From the NCBI RefSeq assembly GCF_000315915.1, contig NC_020192.1:434001-498000 (forward strand): DNA of 64,000 bases, read 5' to 3'. This DNA is from Henningerozyma blattae CBS 6284 (Eukaryota > Ascomycota > Saccharomycetes > Saccharomycetales > Saccharomycetaceae). Below are positions 1-10,600 of this stretch, piece after piece. The notes beneath the pieces were generated by a model. That model saw only the letters and a program-made list of their open reading frames with translations, was not told where the DNA came from and did no database searches. A program made the position numbers and the translations under genes. The first letter of the stretch is position 1, and each line of letters starts with the position of its first letter.

Positions 1-1212
1 AGTTTCAGTGGTATCAATAGGGGAAAATAATCTTAATTTTGAATTCGATTCAGCTTGACTGGAAGTTAATGTGCTTAAGATTATTATTGCTAAAACTGTT
101 GCTATAGCTAAACCACTTCGAATCATTGAATTTGATTCTGTCTTTAATTGATGCACTTGGTTATTGTTCGCTTTTTTATAATGGACCTCCTTTGCTAATC
201 TCTTTGAGGAAATACTATCTCTGTCAGTTTCTGAAAAGTCTTCTGACACAAAATTAGACTGTGCTAAATTATAAATTTTTTCTGCAAATTTTTTGCTAGC
301 AGTGTTTTCATCTGAATTATTTTCATCAGAAATAATATTAGGTACACTGGCAAAGAAATCAGTAATTAAGACATCTTTAGGATCTCTAGCAAATAAATCG
401 GTTCTAACACCAGTATGTGAATGAACTTTTTCAAAAGTGTACGAATCGAATAAATCTTTCAAAGTTAAAGTTGAGTTCTTTTCTACTTGTTCTAAAAATT
501 CCAAACTTGCAAACGTGAATCTATCAATGACGGCAACACCAATTTCAACATCTGAATGATGAGAATACGAACTTTCATCCAACTCACTTGAACCAACAGC
601 TAAAATGTTTGGTGAATAAAACTTGGAATACATTGTATTGGCTTGGCAAGTATCAATCATAAAAAAGATTTCATTATATCTTTTTTTTTCATACATTTGA
701 GCAAAGGCATCAGCAATATCTTCACTAGCAATTTCTTCAGCATCTTGGAATTTTAAGAAATCATCACCACCATGACCGGTTAAATAAATAAAAATATTGG
801 AATTTTCATCAGTTAAGAGTCTCTTAGAAGGTGGTTGTTCTTCGGTCCACCTATCAGTCAATAGTCTGATAAAATTTTCCACAGTAACCTCGTATCCTCT
901 ATAATCAACTTCGACAGATTCACCGTATAGATCAAGGAAACGATCTTTATTGTTAAAGACACTACCTGGAAATAAATTTCTCGAATTACACGCCACATCA
1001 TCACTTAACATTAGGATAATTTGAGAATCTGGTACTCCTAATCTTTTAAATGTTCTGTACATACTTAAAGCATTTGCCATATGTCTATAATTAAACCAAA
1101 ATCTGGAGGTCGATACTATGACAGCCCAGTTATTTGTGTGTTTAGAAGCTGAAGTAGCTAAAGTAATAGAAAATAAGGATATTATAATCCCTAAACATTT
1201 TGATAGTTTCAT
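1..1212 (-). CDS. GPI8: GPI-anchor transamidase catalytic subunit Gpi8 (3' end cut by window)
   Basis: Catalytic subunit of the ER GPI transamidase, which cleaves the C-terminal signal of a precursor protein and attaches the GPI anchor. I translated this frame by hand. It opens with MKLSKCLGIIISLFSITLA, a signal peptide, at the ATG at 1212-1210. A C13-type cysteine protease domain follows (NNWAVIVSTSRFWFNYRH). The catalytic His lies in YLTGHGGDDF near residue 146 and the catalytic Cys in FMIDTCQANT near residue 187. A C-terminal membrane segment lies near residue 370 (GLAIATVLAIIILSTL). 404 codons are inside the window and no stop is reached. S. cerevisiae Gpi8 is about 411 residues, so only a few codons are missing. 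Its neighbour UBX5 lies beside it in S. cerevisiae too (YDR331W-YDR330W). Confidence 0.95.
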   Translation of the reverse strand, partial: MKLSKCLGIIISLFSITLATSASKHTNNWAVIVSTSRFWFNYRHMANALSMYRTFKRLGVPDSQIILMLSDDVACNSRNLFPGSVFNNKDRFLDLYGESVEVDYRGYEVTVENFIRLLTDRWTEEQPPSKRLLTDENSNIFIYLTGHGGDDFLKFQDAEEIASEDIADAFAQMYEKKRYNEIFFMIDTCQANTMYSKFYSPNILAVGSSELDESSYSHHSDVEIGVAVIDRFTFASLEFLEQVEKNSTLTLKDLFDSYTFEKVHSHTGVRTDLFARDPKDVLITDFFASVPNIISDENNSDENTASKKFAEKIYNLAQSNFVSEDFSETDRDSISSKRLAKEVHYKKANNNQVHQLKTESNSMIRSGLAIATVLAIIILSTLTSSQAESNSKLRLFSPIDTTET

Positions 1213-2223
1213 AGTTATATTAAAAGGATATAACAATTTTTGTATCACCCTATTTGAATTTATTAGGAGAATTTTAGTATGATATTTGAGTCTGTTTTAA
1301 ATATTTAGTCAAAAGTCTTATTAATGTATTTCATATTATTATATTATGTCTAATATTTTGAAATTTTAAGATTTCGCATTAGGCTAAAACCTATCCATAA
1401 AATTTAGCAACCCTTAATATCATTTGTAACCCTAATAATAAAAAGATTATTATTTAGCAAATGCTGTGCCTTAAGAATAATTAAATTCTACCTCTAAAGT
1501 TGTTCCAAATGTCCTTCGTCTAGTTTTGTTTAATATAAAAGTATATTTTTAGAAATTCCATATTAATATTTAATGCTATTCTAAATACAATATATAATAA
1601 TTCCAAATAGAAAATAATAAATACTGTAGATAGGATTCATCTTGTTTCTAAAACAGGCTAAGATATATATATAAACATTTAATTACTTGTGAACAGAATA
1701 ATTCTTTGTACAAAAATTTTTGTAATTCAATTCATTAAATTGTTAGCTTAACTAGGATAAATGATCAATCTTCTCTCAAGGTTATTCTACATTAATTACT
1801 TACCTCAGAATAATATACTTAAGTTGCTAGTTTGGAAAGTAATATAACTAAATAATTAACTTGAGTAGCCAAAGGAATAAAACTGTAATTAATACTTCCA
1901 TATGATTAGTAAAATTTACTCCTATTTCTTAACCGTCTTTCAGCACTACAAGATTCTAGGTAACCATTTTTAAATCAGCCTAAACAGGCATACTCATAAG
2001 TTATGATAATCTAACTATTCGATAAAGATGTTTGTGATAGTAAGGAAATAATTGGTGTTTAAGAACCTAAAAAGAAAATCATGAATTGAGAAATAAAGAG
2101 CCTTATGTTATCATCAAATATTGGCTGGGTGTATGTATATCATGTTTATAACGTTTGCTGTACTAAGGTATAAATACTATTTAAGACAGCACAAAATAGT
2201 ATAGCTTGGTTACAGTATATCGT
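1213..2223. other. intergenic, GPI8 upstream region / UBX5 downstream region
   Basis: About 1.0 kb of AT-rich DNA between two genes on the minus strand. It must hold the GPI8 promoter and the UBX5 terminator. I see no tRNA, no long reading frame and no repeat that stands out beyond short A/T runs. Confidence 0.6.
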
Positions 2224-3873
2224 TTATTTTTCATCGCCATCAGCTTCTTCATCTTCATCCTCTTCTTTAGCTAAAAGCAGAGAACTATTCTTCAAACCAG
2301 CGTCAGATATTGAAAGATCGAGTTTTTCGATCAAATTTTCTCTATTATGATCTGTTAACATGAAGCGTACTGTTTCAAAGCCTACTATTTCAGTTTTCAC
2401 AACTTCGAATATGGTACGGACTGAATCTTCTTCGGAAGTGAATCTTCTAACAATTCTTCTTCCATCACCTGTACGTATTTGAATTCTAGTTGTAATTCCC
2501 GGTTTATTTTGAGGTTCCTCATGTGCTATAGGTTGGATTGTAGTAAATGGATCTAATGCGGATGTATTATTGTTAGCTTGTACCTCGTTAGTCGTACTGT
2601 CAGCCGCTATATGATTATTGTTATCATCACGAAGGGCATTGTCGCTATTAGCATCATTATCTAATGATTCTTTAATTGCTATTTGAAGTTGTTGTTCTTC
2701 AGATAATGTACTTGGATCGACCTTAGGTTCTGGTTGTTTAACAATCGGATTTTGATGACTTGGGTCCATTGAAAATGCACTTAAAAATTCCTTGATGTCA
2801 GTAATAAACTTAGTCACTTCAGGAACTGTTTGGTCCCATTGTTTCATTCTTTCACCAGTAATTGGATCAATAATACCTATATGGGGTAAATCATTTTTAT
2901 CATGTAGATTGTAAAAATTTATATATGGGGTTGCATCTCTTGCTTCAAACTGATATTGTAAAAACACAAAATGCGACTTGATTAATTTTTTAACAGCTTT
3001 TGATGACCATAAATCTCTATTTAAAGCCTGGCATTGAAATATACCAGAATCTTGGATATTGATCATTAGCCATTTCTTTTTCTTGACAGCTTTTCTCTTT
3101 GCACTTTCAAAATCTCTTTTTGACATTATATCGAATGGGGGCCTAAATAATAATTCTAATTTTCTTTCTCTTGACATTTGTTTTGGACGTTTAACTAATT
3201 TTGTATGTTCATGTAATTCACCATCATCATCAATTTCAATCGTAGATGTTTCTACATACTCATATTCTAAATCATTAGACATATTATCATCGTCGTCATC
3301 ATCATTGTCATCATCATGAGCGTCTTCATCTGAAGATGACGAAGATTCATTATTTGAACCAGTATATGAATCAAATCGTTGATTGAAAACACCTGTGGGT
3401 CTACTTTGATCAAACATGTCATCGACAGTTCTTCTTAATGGACCAAAAGATCCCCCAATACCACCATAAGTTCCAGGAAAAATATGAGTATCTGCTAATG
3501 TTTCATGAATGGCTTGATCAGGAGCACGAATTGTATCATCAGAGGATATTCCTGACCCTACATTTGGACCCTGTTGATAAGCTTCATTTTGTAAGCGTTG
3601 TGCTAACTCAGCATCTGATTCTGTATTGGCTGTAATATTAGTACCTGAATTCGAATTTGAATGAAAATTGCTATCGCTATTTGCATTTCTGGTTGTATTT
3701 GTATTACTATTACGACGATCTTGAGCTTGGGCCATTCTATTACCACCATTTTCAAAAAAAATAGAGATCGCCACCTCTAAATTCCCATCAGCCATTTCAA
3801 TAAATTGTTTGGCCATTTCATTATTTTCTGAGCCTGTTATCATCAAAAATTGATTGATTTGATCTTCAGACAT
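2224..3873 (-). CDS. UBX5: UBX-domain protein Ubx5, Cdc48 cofactor
   Basis: Substrate adaptor for the AAA ATPase Cdc48/p97, of the UBA-UAS-UIM-UBX type (UBXD7-like). A UBA-like domain covers about residues 3-45 (EDQINQFLMITGSENNEMAK). A thioredoxin-like UAS domain runs from about 243 to 375 (RPPFDIMSKRDFESA ... LPHIGIIDPITGERMKQW). A ubiquitin-interacting motif lies near 398-412 (EEQQLQIAIKESLDND), and the UBX domain starts near 465 (TTRIQIRTGDGRRIVRRF). An Asn/Ser-rich linker and an acidic Asp run near residue 190 separate UBA from UAS. At 549 residues it is slightly longer than the S. cerevisiae protein (about 500). The start is the ATG at 3873. It is divergent from PEX3. Confidence 0.93.
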   Translation of the reverse strand: MSEDQINQFLMITGSENNEMAKQFIEMADGNLEVAISIFFENGGNRMAQAQDRRNSNTNTTRNANSDSNFHSNSNSGTNITANTESDAELAQRLQNEAYQQGPNVGSGISSDDTIRAPDQAIHETLADTHIFPGTYGGIGGSFGPLRRTVDDMFDQSRPTGVFNQRFDSYTGSNNESSSSSDEDAHDDDNDDDDDDNMSNDLEYEYVETSTIEIDDDGELHEHTKLVKRPKQMSRERKLELLFRPPFDIMSKRDFESAKRKAVKKKKWLMINIQDSGIFQCQALNRDLWSSKAVKKLIKSHFVFLQYQFEARDATPYINFYNLHDKNDLPHIGIIDPITGERMKQWDQTVPEVTKFITDIKEFLSAFSMDPSHQNPIVKQPEPKVDPSTLSEEQQLQIAIKESLDNDANSDNALRDDNNNHIAADSTTNEVQANNNTSALDPFTTIQPIAHEEPQNKPGITTRIQIRTGDGRRIVRRFTSEEDSVRTIFEVVKTEIVGFETVRFMLTDHNRENLIEKLDLSISDAGLKNSSLLLAKEEDEDEEADGDEK

Positions 3874-4279
3874 GATGATATATGTTATATGATAAGTTGA
3901 TTAGTATTACTTTCCAGTTCGATTTTAAATGATAACTTAAGAGATCAGTTTCTTGACTATAACGCAATAACTTTTTTTCTAAATTATATCAGTAATATAT
4001 GGTCAATAAATTATTAAAACCAACTTATTGAATATAAATTATTATGATTAATTAATTTAAATTCAATTAAATAAATTAAATCATTTTTCCTTCAAATTCT
4101 TTTTTAACATTTCTCGGAATTCAATTATTTAAATTATGAAAATGTTGATGATTCGAGAGTATAAATAAAATATAGAATAAGGAAAAATATTGAAGGTATA
4201 AAGAATGAAAGATAACATGACATTATACTAGACAGTAAGATACAATACGAATTAAATTAAACCACAATAAGCATATATG

Positions 4280-4310
<31 letters not shown>

Positions 4311-4318
4311 AATTGAAA
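3874..4318. promoter_or_regulatory. divergent promoter region UBX5 / PEX3
   Basis: 445 bp between the two divergent start codons. It is very AT-rich and ends in a TA/TATG microsatellite (about 4272-4310) directly before the PEX3 start. No specific factor site was recognised. Confidence 0.6.
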
Positions 4319-5230
4319 ATGTTACCAGTAATAAAGCCAAATCCTATGACCAATAGGAATCAAAGATTAATTAATCGCAGACCAATAAATGGTAGATATT
4401 TTAGAATTTTTAAAATTGGCTTCTTCATGACAATTTTTAGTACAGGGTCGTTAATGGTGGTGATGTATTTCGTCAGGAAATGGTTGAAAGAAAATAAAGA
4501 ACGTCGAATTGAGGAAAAAATGATGCGTGAACGAATTATTAAACGATATGAAGAGACACAGAATGATTCCATAAAGGTCTTAATGGGATTGATTCCTGTT
4601 TTTAATAAGGTTATTGAAAAAAATGATGATAAGAATGATTTGAATGAATTAATTGAAAGTATTAAATTAGAGAAAGATAAGCAGATGAAAAGTAAAATTT
4701 GGAATGAATTAAAAATTAAAAGTATAATTCGAATGATAATAAATTGTTATATGATTTCGTCATTAATGTTATTTATTAAGTTACAATTAAATATACTAAC
4801 TCGTCGAGAATACGTTAGTACCTCTATTGAATTAATCAAATTGCGTGACGAGGCTGAAAGACAAAGGAAAAGGAGCACTAATGATAGGTGGTTTAACAAG
4901 GTAATAAATTTAATGAATTGGAATGATACTACAAGTATCGCAAAGGAAAATAAAAGTCTGGCTACTGATAAGGGTAAAGATATTAATGAACAAGCGTTTT
5001 TGTCCCTATCGTGGTGGATTATTAATATCGGATGGAAATATTATTATGATATAATTTCTATAGAAGTAGAAAATGAATTTAATGATGAGATTATTAAAGT
5101 TTATGAGGAAATCAGTCCCGAAGAATTTAAAATAAAGATTGATAAAATTTTTGTAAATATTAATTCAAAACTTTTCATTAGAACTAAAGTAGAAACAAGT
5201 GTAAATGCTACTGTTCCTGAAAATATTGAT

Positions 5231-5268
<38 letters not shown>

Positions 5269-5689
5269 TAATAAAAATAATAAAAATAATAAAAATAATA
5301 AAAATAATAATAATAGTGACTTGATAATGAAAATATTTTTACCTGTAGAAGAGGAACAATTACAATTACTATTAAGACAAACTATTGAAGGAGATAACAA
5401 GCAAGATATTTCATTGTTAAAAGAATTAATGGATGAAATAGAAATGATTCTTTATAGTGAAAGCAGTGAGCTTGTATTGAAAGAATTGATTAATGAAAGT
5501 GAACTTTTATGTTTTGAAAAAATTAGGGAAACTCTTGAAGAAAATAAAAAGAGTAGTTATAAATTGGCAGAATTTGTAAGTTTATTGAGTAAAAAGAAGC
5601 TTAATGATTATGAATATGTGAATCGGTTAGATGCTGTTAATTCTTTAGAAGAATTGAGTGCTAATGTCTATAGTAATTTTCAATTTTAA
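4319..5689 (+). CDS. PEX3: peroxisomal membrane biogenesis factor Pex3
   Basis: Integral peroxisomal membrane protein that docks Pex19 and inserts peroxisomal membrane proteins; in yeast it also binds Inp1 and Atg36. A membrane segment lies near residues 27-45 (FKIGFFMTIFSTGSLMVVMYF) after a basic N-terminus. Family landmarks include SLMLFIKLQLNILTRREYV, INEQAFLSLSWWIINIGWKYYYD and the C-terminus LEELSANVYSNF, all close to the S. cerevisiae sequence. I start at the ATG at 4319: the codon two before it is TTG and a TAA lies just upstream. The product is 456 residues (441 in S. cerevisiae). An Asn/Lys-rich insert from an AAT repeat sits at about residues 305-332. SKP1 follows, as in S. cerevisiae (YDR329C-YDR328C). 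Confidence 0.93.
5230..5314 (+). repeat. AAT/AAA trinucleotide repeat coding for poly-Asn/Lys in PEX3
   Basis: A run of AAT codons interrupted by periodic AAA codons. It encodes an Asn tract with a Lys at every third position. It stays in frame and is probably length-variable between strains. Confidence 0.85.
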
Positions 5690-6227
5690 CCAAACGATGT
5701 TTGTTACAGTTGTCTATATTAATTTACATATATAAGTTTATTCAAATGTATCACTAATATAAGAATCGATGCGTAAAAAATAAAAAATAAAAAAAATAAG
5801 AATAATTTATACTCAAGAATTAAAAAACATTGTGTTAGCATCGAATATAATTATATCTAAATGTGTATTTTGAATATATATCATGACTCATAATCATCTA
5901 TCACGTGTATTTTTCACGTGATCTAGAATTTCCCATAAATTTTGTAAATTTAAAACTAAGATAACATAAGATAATTAATACAAAGGGGAAAAAGGAAGAG
6001 AAAAATAAATAATATATGCCAATTTTTTGATTTTATTTTATTTTTACAACTGAAATCGATAGTGTTTGTAATACGTAAGTATAATATAAATAAGAGTAGC
6101 AAAAACTATTATATTTCTAGCTGAGTATAAACAATTTATAGTGAAACATATTTTCCATTTGGTTTATTCTAGAAACAATAACAATACATCCAATCGTATT
6201 TTTCATATTCCAATCACTTAATAAAAA
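5690..6227. promoter_or_regulatory. PEX3-SKP1 intergenic with paired CACGTG boxes
   Basis: 538 bp upstream of SKP1. Two CACGTG hexamers, at 5902-5907 and 5915-5920, start 13 bp apart, each within TCACGTG. CACGTG is the core site of Cbf1 and other bHLH factors. They lie about 310 bp before the SKP1 ATG and may instead be a general phasing element. The rest is AT-rich. Confidence 0.6.
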
Positions 6228-6782
6228 ATGTCAGATGCTAAAAAGACACAACAAGTTGTTCTAGTAAGTGGGGAAGGTGAGCAATTCTCAGTAGATCGTG
6301 CGATTGCAGAACGTTCTATTCTTCTGAAGAATTATCTTAACGATATGCATGATCATGCAGCTAGTGATTCTGATTCTGATAGTGATAGTGAAAGTAATCA
6401 TGAATCTAGTACTGAAACAATTACAATGCCTGTTCCAAATGTACGTTCATCTGTTCTAGGTAAGATTGTAGAATGGGCTGAACATCATCGTGGTTCAACT
6501 TTCCCTGATGAAGATGATGATGATTCTCGTAAGAGTGCACCTGTAGATGCTTGGGATCGTGAATTCCTTAAAGTGGATCAAGAGATGTTATATGAAATCA
6601 TTCTTGCTGCCAACTATCTGAATATTAAGCCATTGCTAGATGCTGGTTGTAAAGTTGTTGCGGAGATGATCAGAGGTCGTTCACCAGAAGAAATTCGTCG
6701 TACTTTCAACATTGTTAATGATTTTACTCCAGAAGAAGAAGCTGCTATTCGTCGTGAAAATGAATGGGCAGAAGATAGGTAG
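6228..6782 (+). CDS. SKP1: SCF ubiquitin ligase and kinetochore subunit Skp1
   Basis: Adaptor that links F-box proteins to the cullin Cdc53 in SCF ubiquitin ligases. It is also part of the CBF3 kinetochore complex and the RAVE complex. The BTB/POZ-like fold begins at once ([21 protein letters not shown]). An acidic Asp/Ser loop covers about residues 46-65. The C-terminal F-box binding part is typical ([58 protein letters not shown], ending ENEWAEDR). 184 residues, against 194 in S. cerevisiae. The start follows an A-rich leader (ATAAAAAATG). It is an essential gene in its conserved place between PEX3 and YSP2. Confidence 0.97.
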   Translation: MSDAKKTQQVVLVSGEGEQFSVDRAIAERSILLKNYLNDMHDHAASDSDSDSDSESNHESSTETITMPVPNVRSSVLGKIVEWAEHHRGSTFPDEDDDDSRKSAPVDAWDREFLKVDQEMLYEIILAANYLNIKPLLDAGCKVVAEMIRGRSPEEIRRTFNIVNDFTPEEEAAIRRENEWAEDR

Positions 6783-7694
6783 GTCATCCATGTGTGAATG
6801 ATTGCTATCACCACAATCATAGTAAGCAGTGAATCTAGACAAGCCGGCTACATAACAAGTGGCAAATGTCATTATATCAGTATTAGTATACTGCTTATTT
6901 TGCGATTTGTATTGCAATATCTTCTATCACATGCAAACGTACACATAAACATACACATACATACTTTATAGCTAGTCATCTAATAAAATATTAAGCCTGT
7001 CCCACAAAGTAGGTCGTACTAAATTAAATGTATTTTATTTATTACAATTGCCTCAAAATTCTCTAAATTTTTCATAAGAATATCAATAAAACCGTGTCAA
7101 AAAGCCAGCTTTTACTATTACCCACTGAAACTTGAGTATGAGCTACGCTAATAATTTATTTCAACAAGTTTGCAACTACGCTTCTAATGAATCATCTATA
7201 ATGCTGTATGTTATTACAATATTTGAAATATTTTAAATCACAAACTTAAATCCATATATATATATATATATAGATATATTTTTTAAAAACTCTTTTTTTT
7301 TCAAATTTGAATTTGCGTCGCCGGACACTTTTTCTTTTTTTCCCCGGACACTATGCCGGACAAAACTTGGCGCAAAACAGAAATCAAAACATCAAGTGCC
7401 TTTTTAGTTTGTTTATCGTGAGAAGGCGTCCCTGGCATATTGGAGAAGTTAATTTTTGAGTGAAAATCATTTAAAAATAAAATATAAAAATAAAAATAAA
7501 AATAAAAATAAAAATAAAAATAAAAATAAAAATAAAAATAAAAATAAAAATAAAAATAAAAATAAAAATAAAAATAAAACAATATATCTAAAACTAGATA
7601 TATTAGATTATATTATTTAAGCTTTAATTCTAACTCTGGTTTTAATTAACTTAAAGTAATAATAATCAAAGGATTTGGTAAGAACTAAATCACA
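6783..7694. promoter_or_regulatory. SKP1-YSP2 intergenic with CCGGACA repeats
   Basis: 912 bp. CCGGACACT occurs at 7321-7329 and again at 7344-7352, with a third CCGGACA at 7356-7362, all in the same orientation and followed by a TTGGCGC sequence. They lie about 330-370 bp upstream of the YSP2 start and look like a small factor-binding cluster. The factor is unknown. A TA repeat sits near 7255-7275. The antisense reading frame here only reads the hexamer repeat and is not a gene. Confidence 0.55.
7486..7579. repeat. hexanucleotide microsatellite (TAAAAA)n
   Basis: About 15 near-perfect tandem copies of the 6-bp unit TAAAAA, 115 bp before the YSP2 start codon. The A-rich top strand is expected to repel nucleosomes. 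Its length is likely to vary between isolates. Confidence 0.9.
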
Positions 7695-10600
7695 ATGCAT
7701 ATCACTAGATCGAAAAGTGATGGGCATCTGTTTAAATTCTTAAAGCATAAGCATCCCAAGAAAAATAAATCCAAGATCAAAAACAATTCATCGCCAAATG
7801 GTATGGATAATAATGCCAATGATGACTCACTTTTGGATAATAATGGGCCTGCCACATTAAATGAAGAACGATTGAAAGAATTACAAAGAAGACATTCTAC
7901 TAGTTCTAAGAGGAAAAAAAGAAAGCAAAACGTGTCAATTAGGCCTTCTACAAGTAGTAGTAGAAGTAGGACTAGAAGTAGAAGTAGAAGTAGATCTAAT
8001 GTGCAAGACTCAAGTTTTTCTAAGGAAAGTATTCAAAAAGATGCCACGAAATCTACATCGTTTGATTTACCAGAGATATCATCGGTTTATAATTCATCTT
8101 TAAAAAGAAGGTCTTTACAAAACTCTACGCAAGGTTTAGATAAATTCTTAAATAAGCATACTAGAGAAAAGCCATCAGAAAAGCTAACTTTAATGAATAC
8201 TAATACAAGTAATACTTTAGGTGTTTCTAACATTCTAGTGTCTTTGGATGATCATTCAGATTTAAATGTCTCAGATACAAAAAGTAAAGATAATTCCACA
8301 ATAATGGCAAAGGACAATTCAAGTACTATTGTTAAGGATGGAGCTATTATAGATAAACGTCATACTAGTATGTTATTGACTCAAATGACAAAGACAACCA
8401 CATTAAAAAGTATATCCACTTTAAATAATTTGAATTCAAATGGCAACACAACCGTAAATCATGAAGAGCATACTGAAGATCATTCAGGTATCATGAATAC
8501 ATTAATGTCAATTACTCATAATGCTACCTCGCATTTACCAAAAATTATAGTAAGAAATTTTGATAATTCAAATCAATTGGATGATACCTTTGATTTCGAA
8601 ACAAATTCTATCAAAGGTAATGTTAACGATAATGATAATGATAAACATAATGATAATGATAATGATTCCAAAAACAATATGCAACCAATTGAAAGTAATA
8701 AAAAAGATATGGGAGATTTAAAAGATATCCAAAATGATTTACAACATGAAACTGTTATACATTCATCTTTGAATGTCATTAGTAGAAGCAATTCGTTCTT
8801 AAGGCATTTGGATTTCTTATTATCTACACCAGCTTCAAATGGGAGCTCAAAATTAAAAGAACAAAATTTATTAATTGATACAAATTTAAAAGATACCACG
8901 ACTACCACTACTACTGCTACTCCAAAGGCAAACACTATAGGTAAAGAGTCCACAACAAGTAAGATAAAATTTGAATCAATTAAAGACAATTCGAATAATG
9001 ATACAGAGATTACTGTAAATGATGATATTGTTATTACTCCAATTGAAGATCCTCCAAGTTTCTCCACATTTGGTAAGGGAAACTTATCTTTACAGGATTT
9101 ATCAGTAGATACAGAATATCAACACGCAAATATACGTTTACCTTCGTTAATGAATGATCACGATCAAGTACATCCAAATAGTGCATTAAACAGTAATAAT
9201 AATTCAAATAGAAATAGTTTGATTAATGCTAATACTGCTAATTTAAAATCAAGAATGAATTCAAATCAAAATGCTACAACTATTCCAAATTCTAAGATTC
9301 GTCATTCATTTGAAGATGTACAATCAAAAAGATTTTCTGGTTCATCATTTTCTAGATTTAAAGGTATTAATGAAGAAAATTGTTTACCTTCTAAAATAAG
9401 TTCTAATAATCAAATGGTTGTTTCAAATTCAAATCCAGATTTAAAGAAACCTAAATTAAGACCTTTGTCAAGATCAGCAGTATCAGAAACTAATCTTGTC
9501 GAATTTAGATCTCGAAGCAAGACTGTACCAGCAAATTCTTCTAAAAGAGAATCAAATTTTTCCGAACCAAATTTAATACCAAATTTAAATATCACAAATG
9601 ATATTTCTTCTGAAATTTCATCTTTATATCATTCAGATAATGAAGATGAACAAATTCAATTTAATATTAGAAATAAAAAAAATTTAACAAAAAGATACAA
9701 TACTTTCGATACAAAGAGAACTGTTCCAATAAATCCAAATACAAAACGATATTCCTCTTATTCTAATGAAGAAGATCTATATAAAAATTCTTCTCCAAGT
9801 AATTCAATACAAAATCTAACGTCATTAAATAACGGTAATGCTACAGATGCTCTAATGATGGATGAAAGAAAATCAAGAAGATCATCCAAAAATTTTTTAA
9901 TGCCAAGATCTTTATCGCCAAGTACATCATTGAGTGTTAAAAATTTACATTCATTTGGTTTAGCTAAATCAAAACAATTATATAATAATCCTTTACATTT
10001 AAATCCAAACACTAATTCTAACTCATTGCCTATTAATGATGATTCTTCCAGACCTAAAATTAGTACATCTTTATCAAATACAATGGATCCTGCTTTGAAT
10101 ATTCCATTATGTGATGGGAATGTTAAATTTAAAAACATTGATTATGCTTCTGAGAAAAAGAATTCATCTTTCCATTCTTTTTTTAAAAATATTAACGGTA
10201 TCTCACCTGATGAAAAATTAATAATCGATATTACATGTGCTTTGTCCCGTGATATTTTACAACAAGGGAAAATGTATATTACTGATCGAAATATTTGTTT
10301 TAATGCAAATATCTTGGGTTGGGTTAGTACTATTGTGATCCCATTTACTGATATTGTTCAAATTAAAAAGAAAATGACTGCTGGTATTTTCCCAAATGCA
10401 ATTGTAATTGATACCTTAGAAACTAAATATGTTTTTGCCTCCTTCATTTCAAGAGATTCTGTTTTCGATTTAATTACAGATGTTTGGAATCAAATTATCT
10501 TAGGTAGAAGACGCTCGAACTTATCATCAGCAAGACATCATGAAGGTAATGATATTGATAGTAAAATGTCTGTGGATTCTTATGATTCCGATAGTGACTA

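Noticed and set aside
5902..5920. Possible centromere at the paired CACGTG boxes, or at 35608
   Set aside because: A point centromere needs an AT-rich CDEII of about 80-160 bp followed by a CDEIII with TTTCCGAA. No such sequence follows either site.
7301..7582. 93-codon minus-strand frame upstream of YSP2
   Set aside because: It mostly reads the TAAAAA repeat as Phe/Tyr and has no conserved part.
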